Positions 1-6,549 of a stretch of DNA of 13,329 bases are shown one piece after another. Each line of letters begins with the position of its first letter. The first letter of the stretch is position 1. The translations under genes and the position numbers were made by a program. Source of the stretch: CAYLZN01 sp964387935 (GTDB taxonomy: Bacteria > Acidobacteriota > Vicinamibacteria > Vicinamibacterales > JAFNAJ01); contig CAYLZN010000137.1 of assembly GCA_964387935.1 (NCBI GenBank), positions 1 to 13,329 on the forward strand. Reading direction: 5' to 3'. The notes under the pieces are model-generated. The model was not told the DNA's origin. It saw only the letters and a list, made by a program, of their open reading frames with translations, and searched no databases.

Positions 1-61
1 GCGCGACGCCATCTCCGAGAAGCTCAGCGCGCTGGTCGGCCGGTCGCGGGCGCTCTGCCAT
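1..61 (-). CDS. Possible start of the gene downstream of ribH (partial, unidentified)
   Basis: An ATG lies 2 nt after the ribH stop codon and opens a frame that stays open to the window edge, about 20 codons beginning MAERPRPADQ. The tight spacing suggests translational coupling with ribH. In many bacteria the gene after ribH is nusB, but these residues do not resemble a NusB N-terminus. The true start could also lie further downstream: a GGAG sequence at 13-16 (minus strand) could be a ribosome binding site for a start just outside the window. Nothing here allows a function to be assigned. Confidence 0.3.
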   Translation of the reverse strand, partial: MAERPRPADQRAELLGDGVA

Positions 62-63
62 GA

Positions 64-567
64 TCAGCGCCCCGTCCTTCGAGGCGAGCCAGCCTGAAGG
101 CGCCCGAGGAGGCGCGCCATCTCGATCGCGGCCCGCGCCGCCTCCCGGCCCTTGTTCGACGGCCCGGGCTGGCTGCGGGCGTCGGCTTGCTCGAGGGTGT
201 CGGTGGTCAGCACGCCGAAGGCGACTGGCACGCCGGTCTCGACGCTCACCTGCATCACGCCGTGCGCGACCGCCGACGAGATGTACTCGAAGTGCGGCGT
301 CTCGCCACGGATGACGCAGCCGAGGCAGACGATCGCGTCCACGCGCCCGGTTGCGGCAAGGACGCGTGCGGCCACCGGCAGCTCGAACGCGCCCGGCACC
401 TCGACGGCCTCGATGGCGTGCGACAGCACGCCGGCGGCCGCCAGGGCCTCCTCGGCCCCCAGGCGCAGGCGGGCGGTGACGCGTTCGTTGAACCGCGACA
501 CGATGACGCCCACGCGCAGACCCCGGCCGTCGAGCGCGGCGTCCGGCTGATTGGAAGGATGCTGCAT
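64..567 (-). CDS. ribH: 6,7-dimethyl-8-ribityllumazine synthase (riboflavin biosynthesis)
   Basis: This cytosolic enzyme condenses 5-amino-6-ribitylaminouracil with 3,4-dihydroxy-2-butanone 4-phosphate to give the lumazine precursor of riboflavin. The 167-residue product has the family landmarks in order: VSRFNERVT near 23-31 (substrate pocket), PGAFELP at 58-64, GCVIRGETPHFEYI at 83-96 with the catalytic-type His92, GVLTTDTLEQADAR at 118-131 with the phosphate-contacting Arg, and NKGREAA at 138-144. The length is normal. The ATG chosen gives a typical short N-terminus before the first beta strand. It lies 17 nt after the enoyl-CoA hydratase stop, with no strong Shine-Dalgarno, so it is probably read from the same transcript. 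No other riboflavin gene is visible in the window, so the pathway is not fully clustered here. Confidence 0.96.
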   Translation of the reverse strand: MQHPSNQPDAALDGRGLRVGVIVSRFNERVTARLRLGAEEALAAAGVLSHAIEAVEVPGAFELPVAARVLAATGRVDAIVCLGCVIRGETPHFEYISSAVAHGVMQVSVETGVPVAFGVLTTDTLEQADARSQPGPSNKGREAARAAIEMARLLGRLQAGSPRRTGR

Positions 568-584
568 GCGGGTCCGCCCGGACG

Positions 585-1367
585 TCAGCGCCCCTTGAAC
601 TCGGGCTTGCGCTTCTCGAGGAAGGCCTTCGTGCCCTCGCGCATGTCCTCGGTGGCCGTGGCCAGGCCGAACAGCGTCGCCTCGTACTGGCAGCCTTCGG
701 CCAGGCTCATGTCGAGCCCGCGATTGACCGCGTCGAGGGCCAGGCGCACGATGGCCGGCGACTTCGACGCGAGGGTCGCCGAGAGCGCCCTGGCCTCCTC
801 CATCAGCCGGGCCGCTGGCACGACGCGCGTCACGAGCCCCATGGCGAAGGCCTCGTCGGCCGACACGTGACGTCCGGTGAGCACGAGGTCGAGGGCGCGG
901 TCCCGCCCGACGAGTCGCGCGAGACGCTGCGTGCCGCCATACCCGGGAATGACCCCGAGATTGATCTCGGGCTGCCCCAGCCGGGCGGTGTCCGCCGCCA
1001 GCCGGAACGTGCACGCCATCGCCAGCTCACACCCGCCCCCGAGCGCGAAGCCGTTGATCGCGGCGATGACCGGCTTGCCGAGATGCTCGATCAGGTCGAA
1101 CACGTGCTGGCCCCGCAGGGCGAGGTCACGCCCCGAGAGCGGGTTCGACTGGGCGAGCTCGTTGATGTCGGCGCCCGCCACGAAGGCCTTCTCCCCGCTG
1201 CCGGTGAGGATCACCACGCGGACGTCGGGATCGCGGCGCAGGTCCAGGGCGGCCTGGCGCAGTTCGCTGATGGTCTCGGCGTTGAGCGCGTTCAGCACTG
1301 CCGGTCGGTTGACCGTGACGAGCGCGAGGGCGCCTTCCCTGGTGAGCAGGAGATTCCTGAAATCCAT
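585..1367 (-). CDS. Enoyl-CoA hydratase / crotonase-family protein
   Basis: The protein is a cytosolic crotonase of 260 residues that most likely hydrates trans-2-enoyl-CoA to 3-hydroxyacyl-CoA in beta-oxidation. The oxyanion-hole segments AGADI (64-68) and GFALGGGCE (106-114) are present. Both catalytic glutamates of classical hydratases are retained: Glu114 in GGGCEL and Glu134 in GQPEINLG, spaced 20 residues apart as in rat mitochondrial hydratase. The C-terminus ends in the usual FLEKRKPEFKGR-type tail. Keeping both Glu favours true hydratase over isomerase or decarboxylase variants, although the natural chain length cannot be read from sequence. The start ATG has AGGA 6 nt upstream. The gene sits between the VanZ-like gene (31-nt gap) and ribH (17-nt gap). 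Its partner in the window is probably the acyl-CoA dehydrogenase about 4 kb upstream. Confidence 0.93.
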   Translation of the reverse strand: MDFRNLLLTREGALALVTVNRPAVLNALNAETISELRQAALDLRRDPDVRVVILTGSGEKAFVAGADINELAQSNPLSGRDLALRGQHVFDLIEHLGKPVIAAINGFALGGGCELAMACTFRLAADTARLGQPEINLGVIPGYGGTQRLARLVGRDRALDLVLTGRHVSADEAFAMGLVTRVVPAARLMEEARALSATLASKSPAIVRLALDAVNRGLDMSLAEGCQYEATLFGLATATEDMREGTKAFLEKRKPEFKGR

Positions 1368-1398
1368 GACGAATCCTGGCGGGTTGCAGAGGTGAACC

Positions 1399-1809
1399 TC
1401 AGCGGGGGCGGACGGCGTCCGGGAGCGCGCGCCCTTGTCGGTGCCGGAGAATTATACCGCACGCCCACAGGGCAAATGCCGCCGCGCTGGCGCCCAGCGC
1501 GTCGGCGAGCAGATCCGCCCGTTCCATGGTCCGGCCCGGCACCATCGACTGGTGCAGTTCGTCGGTCATGCCATACGCCGTAGCCCCGAGGACCGCGAGC
1601 CCCGCGCGCCACGCGGTGAGGCCGCTCCAGCGCCCGCCGGCCAGTGCGCGGAACCAGACGGCCGCGAGCACCCCGTAGGCGATCGCGTGGGCCGCCTTGT
1701 CGTTGAGCATGCCAGGGGGCTGCGGCAGCGACGACTGGGACGAGAGCACGAAGATGGTCAGCATGACGGCACCCACCGGGCCCCACAGCGAGAGGCGTGT
1801 CCACGTCAT
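1399..1809 (-). CDS. VanZ-like family membrane protein
   Basis: This 136-residue integral membrane protein matches the VanZ-like family. The signature blocks are DKAAHAIAYGVLA at 37-49 and DELHQSMVPGRTMERADLLADALGA at 83-107, with the family's conserved Asp37, His41, Asp83-Glu84, His86-Gln87, Arg93, Asp99 and Asp103. Hydrophobic stretches near 8-24, 43-56, 68-82 and 104-122 suggest four membrane segments, and the basic tail is likely cytosolic. VanZ itself gives low-level teicoplanin resistance in enterococci, but most family members are uncharacterised and the fold alone does not imply resistance. No vanA, vanH or vanX genes are nearby. It follows two other small membrane-protein genes, which suggests an envelope role. 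Confidence in the family is high; function is unknown. Confidence 0.88.
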   Translation of the reverse strand: MTWTRLSLWGPVGAVMLTIFVLSSQSSLPQPPGMLNDKAAHAIAYGVLAAVWFRALAGGRWSGLTAWRAGLAVLGATAYGMTDELHQSMVPGRTMERADLLADALGASAAAFALWACGIILRHRQGRALPDAVRPR

Positions 1810-1849
1810 GGTCGGGGCGTCCGGCGCGTCCGCGCGGCGCCAGGCGGGC

Positions 1850-2032
1850 TCAGGGTCGTCCCAGCGGGAACGGCAGCATCAGCCAGCCGAACACCCAGGC
1901 ACCGAGCACGAAGCCGGCAAACAGCAGCACGCCCAGTCGAAGCTGGTCGCGCGGGTCGTCGCGCTGCAGCACCGCGAACACGGTGGACACGCACAGCGCG
2001 AAGAGGACGAGGAGCGCAAAGTGGCTGGTCAT
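1850..2032 (-). CDS. Small two-segment membrane protein, 60 residues
   Basis: The start ATG overlaps the stop of the preceding DUF6677-like gene as ATGA (4 nt), which strongly supports translational coupling and a real gene despite its length. The product begins MTSHFALLVLFALCVST. Residues about 4-22 form one hydrophobic helix, a charged loop (QRDDPRDQLR) follows at 23-32, and a second helix runs from about 33 to 54. The result is a likely helical hairpin in the inner membrane. It ends PFPLGRP. I do not recognise a family. The reading frame is distinct from that of the upstream kinase and its hydrophobic pattern is coherent. The VanZ-like gene follows after 40 nt. Confidence 0.75.
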   Translation of the reverse strand: MTSHFALLVLFALCVSTVFAVLQRDDPRDQLRLGVLLFAGFVLGAWVFGWLMLPFPLGRP

Positions 2033-2430
2033 TTCCGCCCGAGGGCCACGTCGTAGGCGTCGATGACGACGAGCATGTTGAGAAGGCCGGCGACGATGAG
2101 AAACGTGTTGCCGTACTCGTAGGAGGCCTCGACGACCACGCCGAGCCCCTTGCCGAACGCCCAGGCCACGAAGTACGGCAGGCCGATGCCGAGGTCGGCG
2201 AACGCCGCAAGCGCGACGAGCGGCTGGGAGAACTCGAACGGGAAGAGGCGCCCGCCGAGGGCGAGCCCGACGAGGAACATCGAGGTCAGCACCACCAGAA
2301 ACACGACCCCCTTCTGTGTCCGGTGGAGCCAGAGGTGGCCGGCGCCCGGGATCAGCCAGGACACCACGCACAGGACCGGGAGGAGGTTCCTGTCGAGCCG
2401 GGGCGATGGGGCGGCGCTCTTCTGGGCCAT
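2029..2430 (-). CDS. DUF6677-like / TM2-like multi-pass membrane protein
   Basis: The 133-residue product has a short charged N-terminus, then about four hydrophobic segments (roughly 15-32, 41-60, 70-95 and 107-127). The motif IPGAGHLWLHRTQKG at 27-41 resembles the turn of TM2-domain and DUF6677 proteins (PGxGHxYlgrxxkG), which are small inner-membrane proteins of unknown function. The DUF6677 assignment is from memory of the family pattern and is less certain than the membrane call. The ATG lies 15 nt after the kinase stop with only a weak ribosome binding site. The stop overlaps the start of the 60-residue membrane protein by 4 nt, so the two are probably made together and may form a complex. 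The conserved glycine/histidine turn is the part most likely to matter functionally. Confidence 0.8.
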   Translation of the reverse strand: MAQKSAAPSPRLDRNLLPVLCVVSWLIPGAGHLWLHRTQKGVVFLVVLTSMFLVGLALGGRLFPFEFSQPLVALAAFADLGIGLPYFVAWAFGKGLGVVVEASYEYGNTFLIVAGLLNMLVVIDAYDVALGRK

Positions 2431-2445
2431 GGCGCGGCGACCAGT

Positions 2446-3417
2446 TTACCTCACCGGCTTCGCATCGACCGGCCGGGCGACCGGCACCTGCAGGGGCCCG
2501 AAGTGCTGCGCGTAGCGCTCGCGGAACTCGGCCCACCCGTAATGGTGGCTCTGGCCGCCGACGTGCTCGAGCGCGTAGGTGGCGGCAACTGAACCCAGCT
2601 GCGCACAGGTCTCGAGGCCCACCCCGAGGGCCAGCCCCTTCATGAAGCCGGCGCGGAACGCGTCGCCGACGCCGGTGGGGTCGGCGAGCCGCTCCGGCGG
2701 CACGGCAGGTACGTCGGCCGTGCCGCCGCGCCAGGCAATCGTCGAGCCCTTGTCGCCTTTCGTCACCGCCAGCACCGACACGTGCTCGAGCACGGCGGAT
2801 TCGTCGAGTCCCGTCTTCTGGCGGATCAGCTCGAACTCGTAGTCGTTGCACACGAGCATGTGCGCGCCGAAGAGACCGTCGCGCAGTTCTTCCCCGGAGG
2901 AGCGCGCGCACTGCTGTCCGGGATCGTAGATGTAGCGGATCGCCAGCGCACGGCATTCGCGGGCGTAGGCCGCCATGGCCGAGGGATCGTTGGGCGAGAT
3001 GATGGCGAGATCGCATCCGCCCGCCTCGCGGAACGACAGCTCGCCGGCATGCGCCATGGCCCCGGTGTAGAAGGACGCGATCTGGTTGTGGTCTCGATCC
3101 GTGCTGCAGAAGAAGGACGCGGTGAACTTGCCCGCGACCTCCTTCACGAGCGCGGTGTCCACGCCCGCTCCTTCGAGCCACGCCCGGTACTCCCCGAAGT
3201 CCTGTCCGGCAGTGCCCATCAGGCGGGGCCGTTCGCCGAGCAGCGCCAGGTTGTAGGCGATGTTCGGCGCGCACCCGCCGCGCCGCTTGTCCATGTCGTC
3301 CACGAGAAAACTCACCGACAGGCGCTGCAGGTGTTCCGGCAGCAGGTGCTCGGTGAACGACCCCGGGAAGGTCATCAGGTAGTCGAAGGCGATCGAACCG
3401 GTGATGATGAAATTCAT
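2446..3417 (-). CDS. PfkB-family (ribokinase superfamily) kinase, possibly adenosine/nucleoside kinase
   Basis: The 323-residue protein has the ribokinase-fold landmarks: an N-terminal beta strand MNFIITGSIAFDYLM, the glycine motif RRGGCAPNIAYNLALLG at 45-61, VTKGDKGS at 218-225, and the ATP/anion-hole signature DPTGVGDAFRAGF at 246-258 with catalytic base Asp252. The usual DTGAGD reads PTGVGD here, a variant seen in adenosine-kinase-like members. The GGCAPNIAYN segment also resembles bacterial and archaeal nucleoside kinases more than sugar kinases. The gene follows mtnP, whose product acts on methylthioadenosine, so an adenosine or nucleoside substrate in purine salvage is a reasonable inference. 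A sugar such as ribose or fructose cannot be excluded. The ATG has no Shine-Dalgarno; the upstream spacer is filled by a heptamer repeat. Family confidence is high, substrate confidence low. Confidence 0.9.
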   Translation of the reverse strand: MNFIITGSIAFDYLMTFPGSFTEHLLPEHLQRLSVSFLVDDMDKRRGGCAPNIAYNLALLGERPRLMGTAGQDFGEYRAWLEGAGVDTALVKEVAGKFTASFFCSTDRDHNQIASFYTGAMAHAGELSFREAGGCDLAIISPNDPSAMAAYARECRALAIRYIYDPGQQCARSSGEELRDGLFGAHMLVCNDYEFELIRQKTGLDESAVLEHVSVLAVTKGDKGSTIAWRGGTADVPAVPPERLADPTGVGDAFRAGFMKGLALGVGLETCAQLGSVAATYALEHVGGQSHHYGWAEFRERYAQHFGPLQVPVARPVDAKPVR

Positions 3418-3424
3418 AGGAGCG

Positions 3425-3470
3425 GGCTCAAGGCTCAGGGCTCAAGGCTCAGGGCTCAGGGCTCAGGGCT
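3425..3470. repeat. Heptanucleotide tandem repeat (GGCTCAG/GGCTCAA), about 6.5 units
   Basis: Six full 7-bp units in plus-strand order (ggctcaa, ggctcag, ggctcaa, then three ggctcag) are followed by a partial ggct. Unit variation is confined to the last base, a/g. On the transcribed minus strand it reads as repeats of the GAGCCCT/GAGCCTT type. The array starts inside the mtnP stop codon and ends 7 nt before the kinase start, occupying nearly the whole 51-nt spacer and the place where a ribosome binding site would be expected. Similar 7-bp arrays are known in cyanobacteria as short tandemly repeated repetitive sequences. Whether this one belongs to a genome-wide family here cannot be seen from one copy. 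Confidence 0.92.
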
Positions 3471-4329
3471 ATTTGAGGTACTTGCCCACGAGCGGCCAGA
3501 GCTCCTGGCGCGTCTGGTCGGGCACGGCCTCGGGTCTCGTGATGATCGCGGTGGCCAGCGCGCGGGCGCACTCGCAGGTGCGTTCCACCGGCAGGCGGTC
3601 GACGGCGGCGGTGATGACCGCCTGCGCGGTCTTCGCGTTGTGCTGGAGGTTGTGGATCACCATCTCGACGGTCACGCTGTCGTGCTCCGGATGCCAGCAG
3701 TCGTAGTCGGTGATGAGGGCGATCGTGACGTAGCAGATCTCCGCCTCGCGCGCGAGCTTGGCCTCCTGCAGGTTGGTCATGCCGATGACGTCCATGCCCC
3801 ACGCGCGATACAGTTCCGACTCGGCCCTCGTCGAGAACTGCGGCCCTTCCATGCAGACGTAGGTGCCCCCGCGGTGGACCTTCGCGCCGGTCTCGACGGC
3901 CGCGCCGTGCACGAGGCCGTGCAGGGTCGGACAGATGGGGTGGGCGAAGCCGACGTGGGCCGCAAGTCCGCGCCCGAAGAAGGTGGACACCCGGCCTCGC
4001 GTCCGATCGAAGAACTGGTCGGGCAGCAGCAGGTCGAGCGGCGCGTACTCCTCCTTGAGGCTGCCCACGGCGCTCGCCGAGAGGATCCACTCGACCCCGA
4101 GCGTCTTGAACCCGTAGATGTTGGCGCGGAAGTTGAGCTCCGACGGCAGGATCCGGTGGCCCGCGCCGTGGCGCGCGAGAAACGCCACGCGGCGGCCGTG
4201 GAGCGTGCCCGTGACGTACGGACCCGAGGGATCGCCGAACGGCGTCGGCACGTGCACCTCGCGTCTGTCCTGCAGGTCGGCCATGTCGTACAGCCCGCTG
4301 CCGCCGATGATGCCAATCTGGATGGTCAT
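3469..4329 (-). CDS. mtnP: S-methyl-5'-thioadenosine phosphorylase
   Basis: This cytosolic enzyme cleaves methylthioadenosine, a by-product of polyamine and related pathways, with phosphate to adenine and 5-methylthioribose-1-phosphate. The 286-residue product has IGIIGGSGLYD at the N-terminus (phosphate-binding GGSG at 9-12), RHGAGHR at 53-59, GGTYVCMEGPQFSTRAES at 154-171 and MTNLQEAKLAREAEICY at 184-200. TDYDCW at 207-212 follows, where the Asp pair 208/210 marks adenine-specific MTA phosphorylases rather than guanine/hypoxanthine PNPs. The length is normal. The ATG overlaps the meaB stop as ATGA and has GGAG 5 nt upstream, which fixes the start. No mtnA, mtnK or other methionine-salvage gene is in the window, so the route may end at adenine recovery or continue from a distant locus. 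The neighbouring PfkB kinase may act in the same salvage. Confidence 0.95.
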   Translation of the reverse strand: MTIQIGIIGGSGLYDMADLQDRREVHVPTPFGDPSGPYVTGTLHGRRVAFLARHGAGHRILPSELNFRANIYGFKTLGVEWILSASAVGSLKEEYAPLDLLLPDQFFDRTRGRVSTFFGRGLAAHVGFAHPICPTLHGLVHGAAVETGAKVHRGGTYVCMEGPQFSTRAESELYRAWGMDVIGMTNLQEAKLAREAEICYVTIALITDYDCWHPEHDSVTVEMVIHNLQHNAKTAQAVITAAVDRLPVERTCECARALATAIITRPEAVPDQTRQELWPLVGKYLK

Positions 4330-5282
4330 GGGTTCTCCGGGCCCCTGGCGAACGCGCGGCGCATGACGTCTGCCGCCGCGGAATAGTGGTCGAGTTCGAG
4401 CGCGGTCATCCGATCGAGATACTGCTCGAACTCGCCCGGCGCCAGCACGTGCCGCTCGAGGTGCTGCAGGAAGGCGTGCCCCAGCGTTTCGTGCAGGCGG
4501 AAGCCTGCCCGGGCCCGTCGACGCGCCCCGTGCTGCGGCGCGGTGGCCGTCCGAAACCGCTCGACCGCGTCCAGCAATTCGGCAATGCCCTTCCCCGCGG
4601 TCGCCTCCGTGCGGAGCACGGGCGGCCGCCACCGGCCGTCCTCGAAGGACTGCAGCATCAGCATCGCCTCGATCGACGAGGCCGTCCGGTCCGCGCCCTC
4701 GCGGTCTGCCTTGTTGACGACGAAGATGTCGGCGATCTCCATGATGCCGGCCTTGATGGCCTGCACTTCGTCGCCGGTGCCCGGGACGACGATCACGAGC
4801 GAGACGTCGGCGGTCCGGACGATGTCGACCTCGTCCTGGCCGACGCCGACGGTCTCGATGATGACGACGTCCTTGCCTGCGGCGTCGAGCACGAGCGCGA
4901 CGTCGCTCGTGGCGCGGGCCAGGCCCCCCAGCTGGCCGCGCGTGGCCATGCTCCGGATGAAGACGCCCGGGTAGCCCGCGTGCGTCTGCATGCGGACGCG
5001 ATCGCCGAGGATGGCCCCTCCGGTGTAGGGGCTCGTCGGATCCACGGCGACGATCCCCACCGTGCGGCCCCGGCTCCGCAGGTCGGTGGTGAGACGATCG
5101 ACGAGCGTGCTCTTGCCGGCGCCCGGCGACCCCGTGACCCCCACGAGATACGCCCGGCCGGTCCTCGGAAACAGGGCGCGGACCAGGGCTGGCGCCGACG
5201 GATCCTCGTCTTCGATGAGCGTGATGGCACGGGCGAGCGCGCGCGGGTCACCCTCGAGCACCCGCTCCCACAGGGCTGGCAT
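4326..5282 (-). CDS. meaB: MeaB/ArgK-type GTPase, chaperone of B12-dependent acyl-CoA mutase
   Basis: MeaB is a G3E-family P-loop GTPase that gates adenosylcobalamin loading and protects methylmalonyl-CoA mutase from inactivation. The 318-residue protein has Walker A GSPGAGKS at 51-58, the characteristic switch DPTSPYTGGAILGDRVRM at 81-98, FIRSMATRGQLGGLA at 108-122, ETVGVGQDEVD at 143-153 (G3 region) and the guanine-specificity motif NKAD at 190-193. The start ATG shares one base with the acyl-CoA dehydrogenase stop (TGATG) and has no ribosome binding site of its own, implying coupled re-initiation. A longer in-frame extension upstream lies inside the dehydrogenase gene and lacks family similarity. 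No mutase gene is visible. The client may be methylmalonyl-CoA mutase or a related mutase elsewhere in the genome. Confidence 0.94.
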   Translation of the reverse strand: MPALWERVLEGDPRALARAITLIEDEDPSAPALVRALFPRTGRAYLVGVTGSPGAGKSTLVDRLTTDLRSRGRTVGIVAVDPTSPYTGGAILGDRVRMQTHAGYPGVFIRSMATRGQLGGLARATSDVALVLDAAGKDVVIIETVGVGQDEVDIVRTADVSLVIVVPGTGDEVQAIKAGIMEIADIFVVNKADREGADRTASSIEAMLMLQSFEDGRWRPPVLRTEATAGKGIAELLDAVERFRTATAPQHGARRRARAGFRLHETLGHAFLQHLERHVLAPGEFEQYLDRMTALELDHYSAAADVMRRAFARGPENP

Positions 5283-6421
5283 CAGGCAAGCAACTGTCGG
5301 GCGATCACGAGCCGCTGCACCTCGCTCGTGCCTTCGCCGATGGTCATCAGCTTGACGTCGCGGAAGAACTTCTCCGCCGGGTAGTCCTTCGTGAACCCGT
5401 ACCCGCCGTGAATCTGCACGCACTCCTCGGAGGCGCGCACCGCGACCTCGCTCGCATAGAGCTTGGCGATCGAGGACTCGCGGCTCGTGCGGGCGCCGCG
5501 GTCCTTCAGGTACGCCGCGCGGTAGGTCAGCCAGCGGGCGGCCTCGATGCTGGTGGCGAGGTCTGCGAGCTTGAACTGGATGGCCTGGAACGACGCGATG
5601 GGTCGCCCGAACTGGCGACGCTCCTTCGCGTAGCGGAGGGCGGCCTCGTACGCGCCCTGCGCCAGGCCCACCGAGAGCGCCGCGATGCCGATGCGACCGG
5701 CGTCGAGCACCTGCAGCGTGTGGATGAATCCCTGGCCTTCCTCCCCCAGCAGCTGATCGGCCGGGACGCGGCACTGCTGGAAGACGACCTCGCAGGTGTC
5801 GCTGGCGCGGAACCCGAGCTTGTTCTCCTTCTTGCCGGTGCTCATGCCCGGCGTGCCGCGCTCGACGATGAACGCCGAGATGCCGCGGTTACCCCTGGCG
5901 CGGTCGGTGACCGCCATGACGACCATGATGCCGCCGACGCCGCCATGGGTGATGAAGATCTTCGCGCCGTCGATCACCCACTCGTGGCCATCGCGCACGG
6001 CCACGGTGCGCGTGCCGGCCGCGTCGCTGCCGGCGGTCGGCTCGGTCAGGCCCCAGGCCCCGAGCGTCTCCCCCCGCGCGAGCCGCGTCAGGAAGCGCTG
6101 CTTCTGCGCCTCGGTGCCGAACATCGCGATGTGCGAGGAACACAGGCCGTTGTGCGCGGCGACCGTGATGCCGATCGACGGGTCGACGCGCGACAGTTCC
6201 TCGATCGCCAGGCAGTAGTCCACGGCCGACATGGCCGCTCCGCCGTACTGCTCGGGGAACTGGATGCCCAGCAGCCCGAGGTCGGCCAGGCGCGGCACGA
6301 GCTCGATCGGGAAGCGCTGGGCCTCGTCCCACGCCATCGCGTGGGGCCGGATTTCTGCCTCCGCAAACGCACGGACACTCCGGCGGAGGACCTGCTGCTC
6401 GTCGGTCAGGCTGAAGTCCAT
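5282..6421 (-). CDS. Acyl-CoA dehydrogenase (FAD-dependent, short/medium or branched-chain type)
   Basis: The enzyme oxidises an acyl-CoA to the trans-2-enoyl-CoA, passing electrons to electron-transfer flavoprotein. The 379-residue product begins with the family-typical MDFSLTDEQQVLRRSV. It carries signature 1 (WGLTEPTAGSDAAGT), the GAKIFITHG strand, the RRQFGRPIASFQAIQFKLA segment and the C-terminal IHGGYGFTKDYPAEKFFRD block. The catalytic base is Glu363 in IGEGTSEVQR, in the position used by short- and medium-chain dehydrogenases. Longer in-frame starts exist upstream, but this ATG is preferred because it matches family length and has GAGG 8 nt upstream. It heads a tightly coupled unit with meaB and mtnP. 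Butyryl-CoA, isobutyryl-CoA or 2-methylbutyryl-CoA are all possible substrates. With MeaB next to it, valine/isoleucine or propionate catabolism is a reasonable inference. Confidence 0.95.
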   Translation of the reverse strand: MDFSLTDEQQVLRRSVRAFAEAEIRPHAMAWDEAQRFPIELVPRLADLGLLGIQFPEQYGGAAMSAVDYCLAIEELSRVDPSIGITVAAHNGLCSSHIAMFGTEAQKQRFLTRLARGETLGAWGLTEPTAGSDAAGTRTVAVRDGHEWVIDGAKIFITHGGVGGIMVVMAVTDRARGNRGISAFIVERGTPGMSTGKKENKLGFRASDTCEVVFQQCRVPADQLLGEEGQGFIHTLQVLDAGRIGIAALSVGLAQGAYEAALRYAKERRQFGRPIASFQAIQFKLADLATSIEAARWLTYRAAYLKDRGARTSRESSIAKLYASEVAVRASEECVQIHGGYGFTKDYPAEKFFRDVKLMTIGEGTSEVQRLVIARQLLA

Positions 6422-6470
6422 GAGCGCAACCTCACACTCTATCACGAGCACGACGCGGGGGGCGCGCTGA

Positions 6471-6491
6471 GCACATGATAGGCCCATGTGC
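6471..6491. promoter_or_regulatory. Perfect 7-bp inverted repeat upstream of the acyl-CoA dehydrogenase unit
   Basis: GCACATG and CATGTGC flank a 7-nt centre (ataggcc). It lies 49 nt upstream of the acyl-CoA dehydrogenase start, in the 128-nt gap after the third secreted-protein gene. The spacing and symmetry suit a dimeric repressor operator, and acyl-CoA catabolic units are often controlled by TetR-type regulators (general knowledge). A TATCAT hexamer on the minus strand (6475-6480) overlaps it and could serve as a -10 element, though no convincing -35 is seen. As RNA the same sequence could form a 7-bp hairpin, but there is no U-tract on the minus strand to make it a standard terminator. 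Confidence 0.4.
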
Positions 6492-6549
6492 CTCGCCCGG
6501 CGCTCACGCACCACTCCCCGACGGCGCTCGCGGGCTTCCAGATGACCGG

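Noticed and set aside
2..97. Possible C-terminal end of a plus-strand gene (RDAISEKLSALVG...)
   Set aside because: It would overlap ribH by about 30 bases in antisense and has no recognisable domain. It is too short to judge at a window edge.
1399..1809. Glycopeptide resistance determinant
   Set aside because: VanZ-like proteins are widespread. No vanHAX or regulatory genes are present, so resistance is not supported.
3425..3470. CRISPR-like array
   Set aside because: The unit is 7 bp with no spacers and there are no cas genes.
3418..3471. Possible HAIR operator (CTTGAG/CTCAAG-like words) in the heptamer region
   Set aside because: The words occur as direct repeats, not as the inverted CTTGAGT-N7-ACTCAAG arrangement, and the site is far from any chaperone promoter.
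2782..4386. Long open frame on the plus strand opposite the kinase and mtnP
   Set aside because: It is a by-product of GC-rich codon bias opposite real genes. Its product is Arg/Gly/Ala/Val-rich with no domain, and both genes below it have clear family motifs.
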